Below, piece after piece: positions 44,859-53,422 of a stretch of 64,000 nt of DNA. The stretch lies in contig NZ_MUXN01000004.1 of the NCBI RefSeq assembly GCF_001995215.1, positions 124,193 through 188,192 of the forward strand, written 5' to 3'. This DNA comes from Amycolatopsis azurea DSM 43854 (GTDB lineage: Bacteria; Actinomycetota; Actinomycetes; Mycobacteriales; Pseudonocardiaceae). Below the pieces are notes generated by a model. It was not told where the DNA came from and did not search any database. It worked only from the letters and a program-made list of their open reading frames with translations. The position numbers were made by a program, and so were the translations under genes. The stretch's first letter is position 1. Each line of letters starts with the position of its first letter.

Positions 44859-45770
44859 ATGATGGAAAAGCCATTGGCGGGCAAGATCGCGTTGGTCGCC
44901 GGGGCGACCCGCGGGGCAGGACGGGGAATAGCGGTCCAGCTGGGTGCCGCCGGCGCGACCGTTTACGTGACCGGCCGCAGTACCGGTTCCCGCAGGTCGG
45001 AAATGAATCGCCCGGAGACCATCGAGGAGACGGCTGCGCTCGTCGACGAAGCGGGCGGGCACGGGATCGCGATCGCCGTCGACCATTTGGTGGCCGACGA
45101 GGTCCGCGAACTGGTGGAACGGATCGACGCCGAACAGGGCGTGCTGGACGTGCTGGTCAACGATATCTACGGTGCCCCCATCGAATGGAACAAAACCGTC
45201 TGGGAATCCACTTTGGACACCGGGCTGCGCACGCTGCGGCTCGCCGTCGACACCCATGCCGTCACCAGCCATTTCGCGCTCCCGCTCATGATCAGGAAGC
45301 CGGGCGCGCTGGTCGTCGAGGTCAACGACGGGACCACCGACTACAACTCGGAGAACTACCGCGTTTCCTTCTTCTACGACCTTGCCAAGACCGCGGTGAA
45401 CCGGATGGCGTTCGCGCTCGGCCACGAATTGGCGTCGTACGGCGGTACCGCGGTCGCGGTCACGCCGGGCTGGTTGCGTTCCGAGGCGATGCTCGACGCT
45501 TATCAGGTCACCGAAGAGAATTGGCGCGAAGCGACGAAGGTGCAGCCCCATTTCGCCATTTCTGAAAGCCCGGCGTTTGTCGGGAGGGCGGTCGCGGCGC
45601 TGGCCGGTGACGCGGAAGTCGCGCGCTGGAACGGGAAATCGGTTTCCAGTGGTGAATTGGCGAAGGAATACGGATTCACCGACCTCGACGGCAGCCGTCC
45701 CGACAGCTGGCGCTATCTCGTCGAGGTCCAGGATCCCGGCAAGCCGGCGGACGTCACCGGTTACCGCTGA
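44859..45770 (+). CDS. short-chain dehydrogenase/reductase (divergent SDR)
   Basis: 303 residues. The cofactor site is IALVAGATRGAGRGIAVQLGAAGATVYVTGRST, the catalytic Tyr-x3-Lys is in SFFYDLAKTAVNRMAFALG, and the Ser position is near VVEVNDGTTDYN, where the normal Ser is replaced by Asn/Asp-Gly. The end is longer than in classical SDRs (GSRPDSWRYLVEVQDPGKP). The family includes predicted dehydrogenases with an unknown natural substrate. Starts at 44859 and 44862 are both possible. The 3' end overlaps the convergent PH-domain gene by 10 bp. Divergent IclR regulator and operator suggest induction by a specific compound. Confidence 0.87.
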   Translation: MMEKPLAGKIALVAGATRGAGRGIAVQLGAAGATVYVTGRSTGSRRSEMNRPETIEETAALVDEAGGHGIAIAVDHLVADEVRELVERIDAEQGVLDVLVNDIYGAPIEWNKTVWESTLDTGLRTLRLAVDTHAVTSHFALPLMIRKPGALVVEVNDGTTDYNSENYRVSFFYDLAKTAVNRMAFALGHELASYGGTAVAVTPGWLRSEAMLDAYQVTEENWREATKVQPHFAISESPAFVGRAVAALAGDAEVARWNGKSVSSGELAKEYGFTDLDGSRPDSWRYLVEVQDPGKPADVTGYR

Positions 45771-47290
45771 GCCTCCCGTCGCAGGAAGGGCGTGAGCAGC
45801 CCGGGCGCGGTCTGTTCCGCCACCGCCAGCCCGGCCGATTCGCCGACGTCGACCACCCGGTACCCGCCGATGCCCGCCGCGATCGGGGCGGTCACGGTGA
45901 TCAGCCCGGCGCGGCGCTGGAAGAACGAGCGGCTGACGACGATCCCGGTGACCCCTTCACGCCGGATCGCCACCGTCGAGCGCGCCAGCGAACCGGAGCG
46001 GCTGACCAGGTAGCGCCCGACGATCGCGTGACCGAGATTGCGGTACCGGTCCCAGCCCACGAGCGCGGCGAACGGCACCAGGCCGAGCGCGACCTGCCAC
46101 ATCCACGCCGGCAGGAAGTCGATCCAGGACAGGCCGAACAGCGCCGCCGCCAGGATCAGCACGCCGCCGACCGCCCGGGTGAGCCGCCGGGTCAGCGCCC
46201 GTCGCGGATGCCGGTTCAGCGGCACGGTGGCCGGGTCGAAGTTCTCCCGCAGCACCTCGGCCGCGACCTCGTGGACCCGGCCGACCGGCGCGGGCGGAAG
46301 CAGGAGCCCGCCGCCCTTGTCCCCGCCCTTGCCCTCGCGCAGCCCGCCCGCGATCGCGGTGAGCCGCGCGCCGCCCGCGATCCGCAGCGGCAGCGTTTCC
46401 TTCACCTCGACGCCGCGAAGCCGTTCCTCTTCGATGGACACCGAACGCGTGGTGATCAGCCCGCGCCGGACGTGCAGCGTGCCCTCGGTCTCACGGGTGA
46501 GCTTGAAGTTCCAGAACGAGAGCAGGTAGCCGCCGACGGACAGCAGCGAGACGACCACCAGCAGGGCGACCGCCGCGACGACCACGATCAGCCACACCGC
46601 CGTGTTCGCCAGATCGTCCATGAGGTCCCGCAGCGGCCCGACGTTCTCCGGGTCGATGTTCAGCTGGTGCGCGAAATGCCAGACGGCGGCGAAGATCGCG
46701 CCCACCACGGCGAGCCCGGACAGCGTGAACGGCGCGTACCGCACCCACTTCCGGTCGACCTCGGCCACGACCTGCTCGGGCGGCGGCGCTGCCTCGGCTT
46801 CCGAGCCGGCCGGGACCTCCTTGCGGTGCAGGAGAACCGTGCGCAGCCGGTGCGCCTCGGTCTCGCTGATCGCGTCGAGCACCAGTTGGTCGCTGCCCGA
46901 GCCCTGGCCGAGTGAATGCCGTCCGGTGCCGATGCGCACGGCGCTGAGGGAGAACAGGCGGTGCTTCGGTTCCGAGGTGACGTCGACCGTGCGGATCCGG
47001 TCCAGCGGGATCGCGCGGTGCTTGCGCAGCAACAGGCCCGTGGACCATTCCACCTGGCCGTCGGCGATGCGGTACCGCGACGTGAGCACGTGTGAGACAC
47101 CGACGCACACGGTCAGCGCGGTGACGCCCAGCCCGATCCATTCCCAGCCGTTGCCCTTGCCGAGGAGCACCGTCCCGATCAGCACCGGCAGCGATTTGAC
47201 GATGTCGAGCACCGGCCGGATCAGCAGCATCCGGCGGTCGAGGCGGTGCCACTGGCCGAGGGCCGCGTCCGGAAGCGTTTCGGTGCTCAT
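45761..47290 (-). CDS. membrane protein with bacterial PH (bPH2) domains, YdbT-like
   Basis: 509 residues. Transmembrane pairs (VLDIVKSLPVLIGTVLLG..WIGLGVTALTVCVGVSHVL, then SGLAVVGAIFAAVWHFAHQL and NTAVWLIVVVAAVALLVVVSLLSVGGYLLSF, then VGGVLILAAALFGLSWIDFLPAWMWQVALGLVPFAALVGW) alternate with PH domains: YRIADGQVEWSTGLLLRKHRAIPLDRIRTVDV, then TEGTLHVRRGLITTRSVSIEEERLRGVEVKE, then VSRSGSLARSTVAIRREGVTGIVVSRSFFQRR. This is the YdbT layout. It pairs with the smaller YdbS-like protein upstream through an ATGA overlap. The pair is of unknown function; Bacillus homologues are linked to resistance to stress from other organisms' bacteriocins. Confidence 0.87.
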   Translation of the reverse strand: MSTETLPDAALGQWHRLDRRMLLIRPVLDIVKSLPVLIGTVLLGKGNGWEWIGLGVTALTVCVGVSHVLTSRYRIADGQVEWSTGLLLRKHRAIPLDRIRTVDVTSEPKHRLFSLSAVRIGTGRHSLGQGSGSDQLVLDAISETEAHRLRTVLLHRKEVPAGSEAEAAPPPEQVVAEVDRKWVRYAPFTLSGLAVVGAIFAAVWHFAHQLNIDPENVGPLRDLMDDLANTAVWLIVVVAAVALLVVVSLLSVGGYLLSFWNFKLTRETEGTLHVRRGLITTRSVSIEEERLRGVEVKETLPLRIAGGARLTAIAGGLREGKGGDKGGGLLLPPAPVGRVHEVAAEVLRENFDPATVPLNRHPRRALTRRLTRAVGGVLILAAALFGLSWIDFLPAWMWQVALGLVPFAALVGWDRYRNLGHAIVGRYLVSRSGSLARSTVAIRREGVTGIVVSRSFFQRRAGLITVTAPIAAGIGGYRVVDVGESAGLAVAEQTAPGLLTPFLRREAQR

Positions 47291-47799
47291 GTCGCGTCAC
47301 CAGGGGTGGCCTGCGTGGTCTTCGTGAGTTCCGCGGCCAGCGCCAGCGCGTCGGCGTGGTCGAGGCCGGAGATCTTCACCGGACCGGCGGCCGAAGCCGT
47401 CGTCACGGTGAGTTTCGCGAGCCGGAACAGCTGCTCGACCGGGTCGCGCTCGATGTCGACTGTCTGGATCCTCGAGATCGGCGCGATCCGCCAGTCCTGC
47501 TTGAGCCAGCCCTCCTGGGTGTACACGGCGTCGCCGGTGACCTCCCAGCGGTGGATCCGGTACCGCCACTGCGGCATGACCAGCAGATGCAGCGGCGCGA
47601 GCACACAGGAGATCGTCAAGGTCACCACGAGCCACGTCGGCGCGTCGTCGCTGGTGAACACGAACACCGCCTGGACGCCGACGAGGATCACCCAGCCGAC
47701 CGCGGCCCACACCGCCCAGTAGCCCATGGCCCGGCGGCTGACCCGGTTGGCGGGCGGGCGCAGGGTGAGCCGTTCCGTCGTCGCTGTCTCTTCAGTCAC
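47287..47799 (-). CDS. membrane protein with one bacterial PH domain, YdbS-like
   Basis: About 170 residues. After a short cytoplasmic start (TERLTLRPPANRVSRRAM) there are two transmembrane segments (WAVWAAVGWVILVGVQAVFVF, and LVVTLTISCVLAPLHLLVM), then a bPH domain: YRIHRWEVTGDAVYTQEGWLKQDWRIAPISRIQTVDIERDPVEQLFRLAKLTVTTASAAG as landmark span. The start GTG at 47799 is a best guess; in-frame GTG codons up to 47841 are possible, and no strong ribosome site decides it. It starts the two-gene operon and is divergent from the PAC2 gene. Confidence 0.84.
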   Translation of the reverse strand: MTEETATTERLTLRPPANRVSRRAMGYWAVWAAVGWVILVGVQAVFVFTSDDAPTWLVVTLTISCVLAPLHLLVMPQWRYRIHRWEVTGDAVYTQEGWLKQDWRIAPISRIQTVDIERDPVEQLFRLAKLTVTTASAAGPVKISGLDHADALALAAELTKTTQATPGDAT

Positions 47800-47946
47800 C
47801 CCTTCAGCCTGCACCACCTCGGAGCGGACCGCCCACGACACCTGTCACGGACCGATAGGATTCCTGCCACGGTCGGCGGAATGGATACCCCCTATCGGGG
47901 CGTTGCCACCCGTAGACGGTTGTAAGCACGAAACCTGGAGGATCTG

Positions 47947-48867
47947 GTGGCGCTGGACCCGGAAGACCTGTACGAGGTGGACTCGGACGTCCCTGACCTC
48001 GGCGGGGCCGTGCTCCTGCACTACTTCGACGGGTTCATGGACGCGGGATCGGCGGGCAAGCTCGTCGCCGAGCACCTCCTGAACTCCTCCGAGCACCGCG
48101 TGGTCGCGCGCTTCGACGTCGACCGCCTCATCGACTACCGCTCGCGCCGCCCGACGATGACCTACTCCATCGACCGCTGGGAGGCCTACGACGCCCCCGA
48201 GCTGGTCGTCCACCTGCTGCACGACGCCGACGGCGTGCCGTTCCTGCTGCTCACCGGTCCGGAACCGGACCATGACTGGGAGCGGTTCTGCGCGGCCGTG
48301 CGCGGGCTGGTCGAACGCTGGGACGTCCGGCTCACCACCGGTTTCCACGGCATCCCGATGGGCGCGCCGCACACCCGGCCGCTCGGCGTGACCGCGCACG
48401 CGACGCGGGACGAGCTGGTCGGCGAGCACCGGCCGCTGCCCAACCGGATGCAGGTGCCGGGCAGCGTCGCCGGGCTGCTGGAGTTCCGCTTCGGCGAATG
48501 GGGACACGACGCGTCCGGGTTCGCCGCGCACGTGCCGCACTACCTGGCCGACTCGACGTACCCGAGCGCCGCGCTGCACCTGCTCGAAGCCGTCGCCGAG
48601 GCGACCGGGCTGAACCTGCCGGACGGCGATCTGCGGGAGGCCTCACAGGAGGCCGAAGCCGAGATCGCGCGCCAGGTCGCCGGATCGGAGAAGGTCGCCG
48701 ACGTCGTGCGCGCGCTGGAGCAGCAGTACGACACGTTCATGGAGGCGTCGAGCAAGGAAAGCCTGCTCGCGGAGTCGGTCGAGCACATGCCGACCGCCGA
48801 GGAGCTGGGCAACCAGTTCGAGCGGTTCCTGGCTGAGCAGAACGGCGGGGACGGCCCGGAGCGCTGA
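47947..48867 (+). CDS. PAC2 family protein (proteasome-assembly-chaperone-like)
   Basis: 306 residues. GTG at 47947, preceded by GGAGGATCTG. The PAC2 pattern is AVLLHYFDGFMDAGSAGKLVAEHLLNSSEHRVVARFDVDRLIDYRSRRP, then VPFLLLTGPEPDHDWERFCAAVRGLVE, GIPMGAPHTRPLGVTAHATRDEL, and PHYLADSTYPSAALHLLEAVAEATGLNLP. A helical C-terminal tail follows (EQQYDTFMEASSKESLL). Actinobacteria have a 20S proteasome, and PAC2 proteins may assist its assembly or bind ATP, but their role is not settled. It ends 12 bp before a 55-bp palindrome that may act as its 3' structure. Confidence 0.9.
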   Translation: MALDPEDLYEVDSDVPDLGGAVLLHYFDGFMDAGSAGKLVAEHLLNSSEHRVVARFDVDRLIDYRSRRPTMTYSIDRWEAYDAPELVVHLLHDADGVPFLLLTGPEPDHDWERFCAAVRGLVERWDVRLTTGFHGIPMGAPHTRPLGVTAHATRDELVGEHRPLPNRMQVPGSVAGLLEFRFGEWGHDASGFAAHVPHYLADSTYPSAALHLLEAVAEATGLNLPDGDLREASQEAEAEIARQVAGSEKVADVVRALEQQYDTFMEASSKESLLAESVEHMPTAEELGNQFERFLAEQNGGDGPER

Positions 48868-48879
48868 GGTGTGACCCAA

Positions 48880-48933
48880 GTCCGTGAAGGCCTCCTTGAG
48901 GGACCCTGGGTCCCTCAAGGAGGCCTTCACGGA
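48880..48933. repeat. 55-bp palindromic repeat, copy 3
   Basis: Same arms as at 35343 around the loop CCTGG. It fills the 91-bp gap between the PAC2 gene (stop 48867) and the convergent secreted-protein gene (stop 48959), so it is placed where a bidirectional terminator would be. Confidence 0.92.
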
Positions 48934-48958
48934 ACATGAGACCGCTCCTCGTGGGGCG

Positions 48959-50170
48959 TCAGCGGAGGCCGTGAGAGGCGATCACGCCCCAGGTGCTCTG
49001 GAGCCCGCCCGAGCTGCCGAGTCCGGCGGCCAGCACGCCCGGCGTCCCGGGAACGGCGGCGAACCCGAGGATCGAACTGCCCTCGGCCGTCTTGGCCACC
49101 TCCGGCGGAAGCTCGTCCTTCCGCCATTCCGTCCCGGTCCACGCGGCCATCAGGATGTGCCCGCCACCGGGCACCCAGCCCGCGGTCCACAGCTTCCCGG
49201 AGCCGTCGAGCGCGGCGGCGTTGATCTCGTCGAACGGGCTCGCCGCCAGCGGCGCCCACTTCTGCCCGTCCCAGCGCGTGACGAACGCCGGGATGCCGGT
49301 CGGGTTCCACTCGTTCACCCGGCCGACGACGTAGACCGAGCCGCGGCCGTCGGGGACGACGTGGTTGACAAGCCAGCCGGTGCGATGCTCCGACGGCACG
49401 GGGACCTCGACCTGCCGCCAGCTCCTGCCGTCCCAGTGCAGCAGGAACGGGGTCTCCTTGCCGTCCGTCGTCGCGGCCGCGGAGACCCAAAGATCGTCGT
49501 CCCCGGTGCCGCTGACCCGGGTCGGCTGGAGCGGGCGGGCGCCGACCTGTGGGATCTCGACCGGCTCCCACGCCTTCCCGGTCCAGTGTTCGAGGTGGTA
49601 GGTCGAATCACCCGTCTTCGGATCGAAATCGGAGGCGACCAGCCAGGCCGAACGCGGTGAGAACGCGGCGATGTCGATCGGGAAACCGTCCATACCCGCC
49701 GGCGGTTTCGGGTGTTCGACGCCGGTCCACGCCTTGCCGTCCCACCGCTGGATCACGATGGACCTCGACGCGGCCGCCCGCGGGCCCGCTGCCCGGGGCT
49801 GGAGCGCGGGCCGCCGGGTGCCCGCTTCGGTGGTGTGGTCACCGGTGGCCCAGACGTTGTCCGGTGCCGAAGCGGAGACATCGGCGAGCCGGGTGCCGGT
49901 GACCGGGGCGGTGATGGTGTCGGCCCATTTCGTGCCGTCCCACCGGAGGGCGACCGGGACCTCCGCGCTGCCGGTCCAGGCACTGCCGACGGTCCAGGCG
50001 TCGTTCGCGCCGGTGGCCGTGACGCCGAAATAGATCCGGTTCACCGTGCTGTCCAGCGGTTGTTCCAGCCGCCAGCCCTCGCTCGCCGCGGCCGTGCTCG
50101 TGAGCAGGCCGGACAGGCCGAGGACCAGACCGGACACGGTCAGCGCGGATCGTCTTGCTACGCCTCGCAT
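48959..50170 (-). CDS. secreted repeat protein, predicted beta-propeller
   Basis: 403 residues with a signal peptide (MRGVARRSALTVSGLVLGLSGLLTSTAAASE). The mature part repeats a unit of about 45-50 residues with the theme W-D-G-x-x-W: VALRWDGTKWADTI, VIQRWDGKAWTGVE, LEHWTGKAWEPVE, LLHWDGRSWRQVE, VTRWDGQKWAPLA, MAAWTGTEWRKDE, each followed by a strand such as NVWATG, SAWLVA or DLWVSA. This looks like a six- to seven-bladed propeller. No catalytic motif is visible, and I assign no function. GGAAGGG precedes the ATG. It is divergent from the methyltransferase gene. Confidence 0.75.
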   Translation of the reverse strand: MRGVARRSALTVSGLVLGLSGLLTSTAAASEGWRLEQPLDSTVNRIYFGVTATGANDAWTVGSAWTGSAEVPVALRWDGTKWADTITAPVTGTRLADVSASAPDNVWATGDHTTEAGTRRPALQPRAAGPRAAASRSIVIQRWDGKAWTGVEHPKPPAGMDGFPIDIAAFSPRSAWLVASDFDPKTGDSTYHLEHWTGKAWEPVEIPQVGARPLQPTRVSGTGDDDLWVSAAATTDGKETPFLLHWDGRSWRQVEVPVPSEHRTGWLVNHVVPDGRGSVYVVGRVNEWNPTGIPAFVTRWDGQKWAPLAASPFDEINAAALDGSGKLWTAGWVPGGGHILMAAWTGTEWRKDELPPEVAKTAEGSSILGFAAVPGTPGVLAAGLGSSGGLQSTWGVIASHGLR

Positions 50171-50311
50171 CTGGGACCCTTCCAGTTGTCGCGTGGGTTA
50201 CGTGAACTCCTTACGAACAAGCTTGCCGGAAGGTTGTCCCGGTCAGTGGCCGATGGTGTTCCGGGCGTTCTGAGGGCGTTCACCCGAACGGTGCTGGTGT
50301 ATCGTCCCGGA

Positions 50312-51136
50312 ATGCGTCACCTGGTACCCCATTCAGCCCTGAAAACCCTCGGCCGATCGGCCCGAGGCACCTTCGGCCGGGGCCTGCACCGGCTCGCGCG
50401 GCGATTTCATGATCCTTATACGGAGGAACTGGAACGGGTCGCCGCGGAACTGCGCGCGGAGATCGTCCGGCAGGGGGATCGCTGTTTCGACCGCGTCATC
50501 GAGTTCGAAATCCGCAGCCGCCGCGACATGATCTTTGCCGGTGATCAGGACGCGGCGCGGGACAGCAACCGTTTCGCCCGTGAGCACCTGACCGGGACCA
50601 AGCACTTCGCGCGTCCACAAGAGACACTCGCGTACGCTCTTTCCCTTGCCCCGTCAGGTGGGATGGCGCTCGAATTCGGTGTCGCCACCGGGAACACGCT
50701 GCGCGTGATCGCCAAGGCGCGCGGGGGTGTCGAGACCTACGGGTTCGACTGGTTCCAGGGCTTGCCGGAGAACTGGCTCAACGGGATGCCCGCCGGTTCG
50801 TTCGCGCGCGACGATTTGCCGGACGTCCCCGGCGCGGAACTCGTCGTCGGCCTCTTCGCCGACACCCTTCCCGGCTTTCTCGAGAAGCACGACGGTGCCG
50901 TCGATTTCCTGCACGTGGACGGCGATCTCTACAGCTCGGCGAAAACGGTGCTGGATCATGCCGGACCCCGTCTGCGGCCGGGCAGCATCGTGCACTTCGA
51001 CGAGTTCTTCAATTACCCCGGCTGGCAGAAGCACGAGCACAAGGCTTGGCTGGAATACGTCGAACGCACCGGCGTCGAATTCGAATACGTGGCCTACACC
51101 TACGCCGACAACCAGGTCACCGTGCGGATCACCTAG
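50312..51136 (+). CDS. class I SAM-dependent methyltransferase (TylF/MycF-like superfamily)
   Basis: 274 residues. The SAM-binding loop is LEFGVATGNTLRVIAKA (about 112-128), then YGFDWFQGLPENW, and the acidic catalytic/metal region VDFLHVDGDLYSSAKTVLDHAGPRLRPGSIVHFDEFFNYPGW. The Asp-rich DGDLY and the HFDEFF pattern is the one seen in metal-dependent macrolide-sugar O-methyltransferases. The family includes glycan and sugar methylating enzymes. The N-terminal basic helix (ALKTLGRSARGTFGRGLHRLARRF) may bind membrane or nucleic acid; no signal peptide. The stop TAG shares the palindrome CTAG with the convergent MarR gene (51133-51136). Confidence 0.84.
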   Translation: MRHLVPHSALKTLGRSARGTFGRGLHRLARRFHDPYTEELERVAAELRAEIVRQGDRCFDRVIEFEIRSRRDMIFAGDQDAARDSNRFAREHLTGTKHFARPQETLAYALSLAPSGGMALEFGVATGNTLRVIAKARGGVETYGFDWFQGLPENWLNGMPAGSFARDDLPDVPGAELVVGLFADTLPGFLEKHDGAVDFLHVDGDLYSSAKTVLDHAGPRLRPGSIVHFDEFFNYPGWQKHEHKAWLEYVERTGVEFEYVAYTYADNQVTVRIT

Positions 51137-51582
51137 TCGGTCAGTCCATCCTCGTAAGCCCGCAACGTGTCGATGAACAGGCGGCGCTCGGCCGGGGTCA
51201 GCGGCGCGAGCGCCTTCTGCCAGGCGCGGGCGCCCTGGGCGAGCCAGCCGTCGATCGCGGGCCGCATCCGTTCGGTGATCGCGACGATCCGCCGCCGCCG
51301 GTCCGCCTCGTCCTCGTGCCGGTCGAGCACGTCCTTCTTGGTCAGGTCCCCGACCATCAGGCTCACCGTGGTCGGGGCGACCTCGAGCCGTTCGGCCAGT
51401 TCGTTCACCGTCATCGGCCCGTCGAAGAGCAGGTACGACAGCAGTGACAAGTGACGCGGTGCCAGCGACAACGACTGGAGCTCGTCGGGGATCTTGATCC
51501 GCTTCGCGCGGCCGACCATGCGCGGCATGAGCAGCAGCAAGGCGCGCACGGCGTCGTCGACTTCCATGTCCTCGGTTGACAC
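51133..51582 (-). CDS. MarR-family transcriptional regulator
   Basis: 149 residues. The winged helix is at about 60-125: SLAPRHLSLLSYLLFDGPMTVNELAERLEVAPTTVSLMVGDLTKKDVLDRHEDEADRRRRIVAITERM, with the recognition helix PTTVSLMVGDL and the basic wing DRRRRI. Helices on both sides (DDAVRALLLLMPRMV, RLFIDTLRAYEDGL) would form the dimer. GTG at 51582 is preceded by AGGAGGG. It is divergent from the nitroreductase-hemerythrin fusion, and a 31-bp palindrome lies between them. MarR proteins usually repress a neighbour and sense small aromatics or oxidants. Confidence 0.9.
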   Translation of the reverse strand: MSTEDMEVDDAVRALLLLMPRMVGRAKRIKIPDELQSLSLAPRHLSLLSYLLFDGPMTVNELAERLEVAPTTVSLMVGDLTKKDVLDRHEDEADRRRRIVAITERMRPAIDGWLAQGARAWQKALAPLTPAERRLFIDTLRAYEDGLTD

Positions 51583-51601
51583 CGGGCGCCCTCCTAGATA
51601 C

Positions 51602-51632
51602 CTTTGCAAGCAAAGAGGCTTTGCTTGCAAAG
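51602..51632. promoter_or_regulatory. MarR operator: 14-bp inverted repeats containing two TTTGC-NN-GCAAA sites
   Basis: CTTTGCAAGCAAAG (51602-51615) and its perfect reverse complement (51619-51632) surround AGG. Each arm is itself a palindrome of the form TTTGC-NN-GCAAA (51603-51614 and 51620-51631), 17 bp apart. The arrangement gives two adjacent dimer sites, 20 bp upstream of the MarR start and 40 bp upstream of the divergent gene. Confidence 0.75.
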
Positions 51633-51671
51633 CAAAATGGCTTTCAGGATGATGCTACCTGGGGAGTACTG

Positions 51672-52373
51672 GTGCTGATCACCACCGCGGACGCCGGAAC
51701 CGGCCGTCCTCGCCTTACTCACGTCGATTGCCGCCGTTCCGGGAGCGGATACCTGGCGTACGCGCCGGACGCCGATTCCCCTTGGTATGAGGACCTTCTC
51801 GTCAGTCCACAAGCGACACTCGACATCGACGGGGTGCCGCACGCCGCGCATGCGGTGCCGCTCGAAGGCGGGGAGCGGGGCTTCTCGCTGCGTCTGCTGG
51901 AACTCGACGCCGCTCGCGGCCGGGCGATCGCCGGTCAACTGCTCGTCCATCACGCCGAACTCCGCGAGGCGCTGGCGGCCGCGCGGTCCGAACTCGACGG
52001 TGTGCCGGTCGCGGGCCGGTCCGGGTTGCGGCGCGAACTGCTCGGCCATTGCGTCACCTTCTGCAACGGCCTGCGCATGCACCACCTCCGCGAGGACGGC
52101 GCGTTCACCGCGATCGAGAAGGCGCATCCCGGACTCGTGCCGGCGCTGAACCGTTTGCGCGAGGAGCACGAGACCGTGTCTCGCGCGCTACTCGACCTCG
52201 ACGCGTTGTTGCAGGGCGAAGGGGAGGTCGAAAGCACCGCCTTGCGCGAGGAGTTCGAGCGGATCGCCGGCGGGCTGGAAGCGCATTTCGCCTACGAGGA
52301 AGCGAATCTGCTCCCGGCGCTCCGCGGTGAAGGTGCGGCGGTGTCTTTGTCACAGCTTGGGAACGAGCCGTGA
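51672..52373 (+). CDS. fusion of a DUF385/Ddn-type nitroreductase-like domain with a hemerythrin (HHE) domain
   Basis: 233 residues. Residues 1-60 match the F420-type DUF385 fold (VLITTADAGTGRPRLTHVDC, GYLAYAPDADSPWYEDLLVSPQATLDID), which in mycobacteria binds deazaflavin F420. Residues about 119-217 form a hemerythrin four-helix bundle: LLGHCVTFCNG, MHHLREDGAF, LREEHETVS and EAHFAYEEANLLPAL hold the H, HxxxE, H and HxxxE ligands for a di-iron site. The GTG at 51672 has GGGGAG upstream; the open frame extends to 51576 but has no other start. The N-terminal domain is short, and the usual leading helix is missing. The fusion suggests oxygen or nitric-oxide/redox sensing, or electron transfer to an iron site (inference). 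A MarR operator is just upstream. Confidence 0.8.
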   Translation: MLITTADAGTGRPRLTHVDCRRSGSGYLAYAPDADSPWYEDLLVSPQATLDIDGVPHAAHAVPLEGGERGFSLRLLELDAARGRAIAGQLLVHHAELREALAAARSELDGVPVAGRSGLRRELLGHCVTFCNGLRMHHLREDGAFTAIEKAHPGLVPALNRLREEHETVSRALLDLDALLQGEGEVESTALREEFERIAGGLEAHFAYEEANLLPALRGEGAAVSLSQLGNEP

Positions 52374-52551
52374 TCGAACTGCTGACCGAAGACCCCCGCT
52401 GCGCTCTCGGAACGCGCGAGCGGTTACTCCGAGCGGGTGAGAGCGTCGGGCCACCTGGCGGGAGACACTGGTAACGAATGTCCGTGCCGGGGCGACTGAT
52501 CGTTGTCCGCGCCGATCGGCGAAACGTCCCCGACCGGAATAGTGAGAACCG

Positions 52552-53409
52552 ATGAAGCTTCGAAGAGTCTCGCTCCTGTCTCTGGTGGCCGCCGTGGCCA
52601 CGATCATGCTCGTCGCGCCGGCCTCCGCCGTCGCGGCCCCGCCGACCAGTGCGGTGGAGGTATCTCCGACCACTGTCCAACGTGGACAGACGTTCACCGT
52701 TTCGCAGACCGTCTACAACGCCGACGCGACGTCCACCATCGAAGGTGGCAAGGCGACGCTCTACGGCAAGGAATCCTCGCTGCCGGCGATCGTCGACCTG
52801 GTGTCCTGTCCGGGCGCGTTCGCCTGTGACATGCTCGGCGGCAGCATCCGCGGCGGCGTCGGCTCCGTGACGCCCGGCCAGAGCAAGACCGTGGTGTTCA
52901 CCTTCCGGGTGAAGGACGACGCCCCGCTGGGCAGCGTCACCTTGCAGCACCAGTTCGTCGGCGACAACTACAGCTTCGAGATCCTCGACGGCCCGGTGCT
53001 GACCGTCACCGGGACACCGAGCGCCGCCGACCTCGGCGTCACGCTGACCGCGTCCCCGCGCGGGATCCTGACGTCGTCGATCGACTACACGGTCAAGGTC
53101 ACCAATGCCGGTCCCGCCGCTGCGTCCGGAATCCGGGTGGCGTCGACCCTCGGCAACGGGCTGAACTTCACCGGCTCCTCCGCGTGCTCGCACCCGAGCG
53201 GCTCGAAGATCGTCAACTGCGACTTCGCTTCGCTCGCGTCCGGAGCCAGTGTCACGGCCAAGTTCTCGGTGGCCGCCGGACTGCTGACCCTCGGGCCGGT
53301 CAAAACGACCGCGAAGATCACGCAGAGCTCCGTCGCCGACCCGAACGCGGTCAACAACACGTCGACGTCGACCTGCACGGCGATCACCGGCCTGTTGCTC
53401 AGCTGCTAG
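52552..53409 (+). CDS. secreted DUF11-like (beta-sandwich) protein
   Basis: 285 residues with a signal peptide (MKLRRVSLLSLVAAVATIMLVAPASAVAAP). The first mature domain reads VEVSPTTVQRGQTFTVSQTVYNADATSTIEGG. The second has ADLGVTLTASPRGILTSSIDYTVKVTNAGPAAASGIRVASTLGNGLNFTGSSACSHPSGSKIVNCDFASLASGASVTAKFSVAAG as landmark span, a typical DUF11/CARDB-like domain with a Cys pair that may form a disulfide. A terminal Cys pair (TCTAITGLLLSC) follows. Such proteins occur on the actinomycete surface; the function is unknown. The ribosome site is weak (GTGAGAACCG). The gene ends 13 bp before a terminal inverted repeat of the element at 53423. Confidence 0.78.
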   Translation: MKLRRVSLLSLVAAVATIMLVAPASAVAAPPTSAVEVSPTTVQRGQTFTVSQTVYNADATSTIEGGKATLYGKESSLPAIVDLVSCPGAFACDMLGGSIRGGVGSVTPGQSKTVVFTFRVKDDAPLGSVTLQHQFVGDNYSFEILDGPVLTVTGTPSAADLGVTLTASPRGILTSSIDYTVKVTNAGPAAASGIRVASTLGNGLNFTGSSACSHPSGSKIVNCDFASLASGASVTAKFSVAAGLLTLGPVKTTAKITQSSVADPNAVNNTSTSTCTAITGLLLSC

Positions 53410-53422
53410 ACCCCCGCACGGT

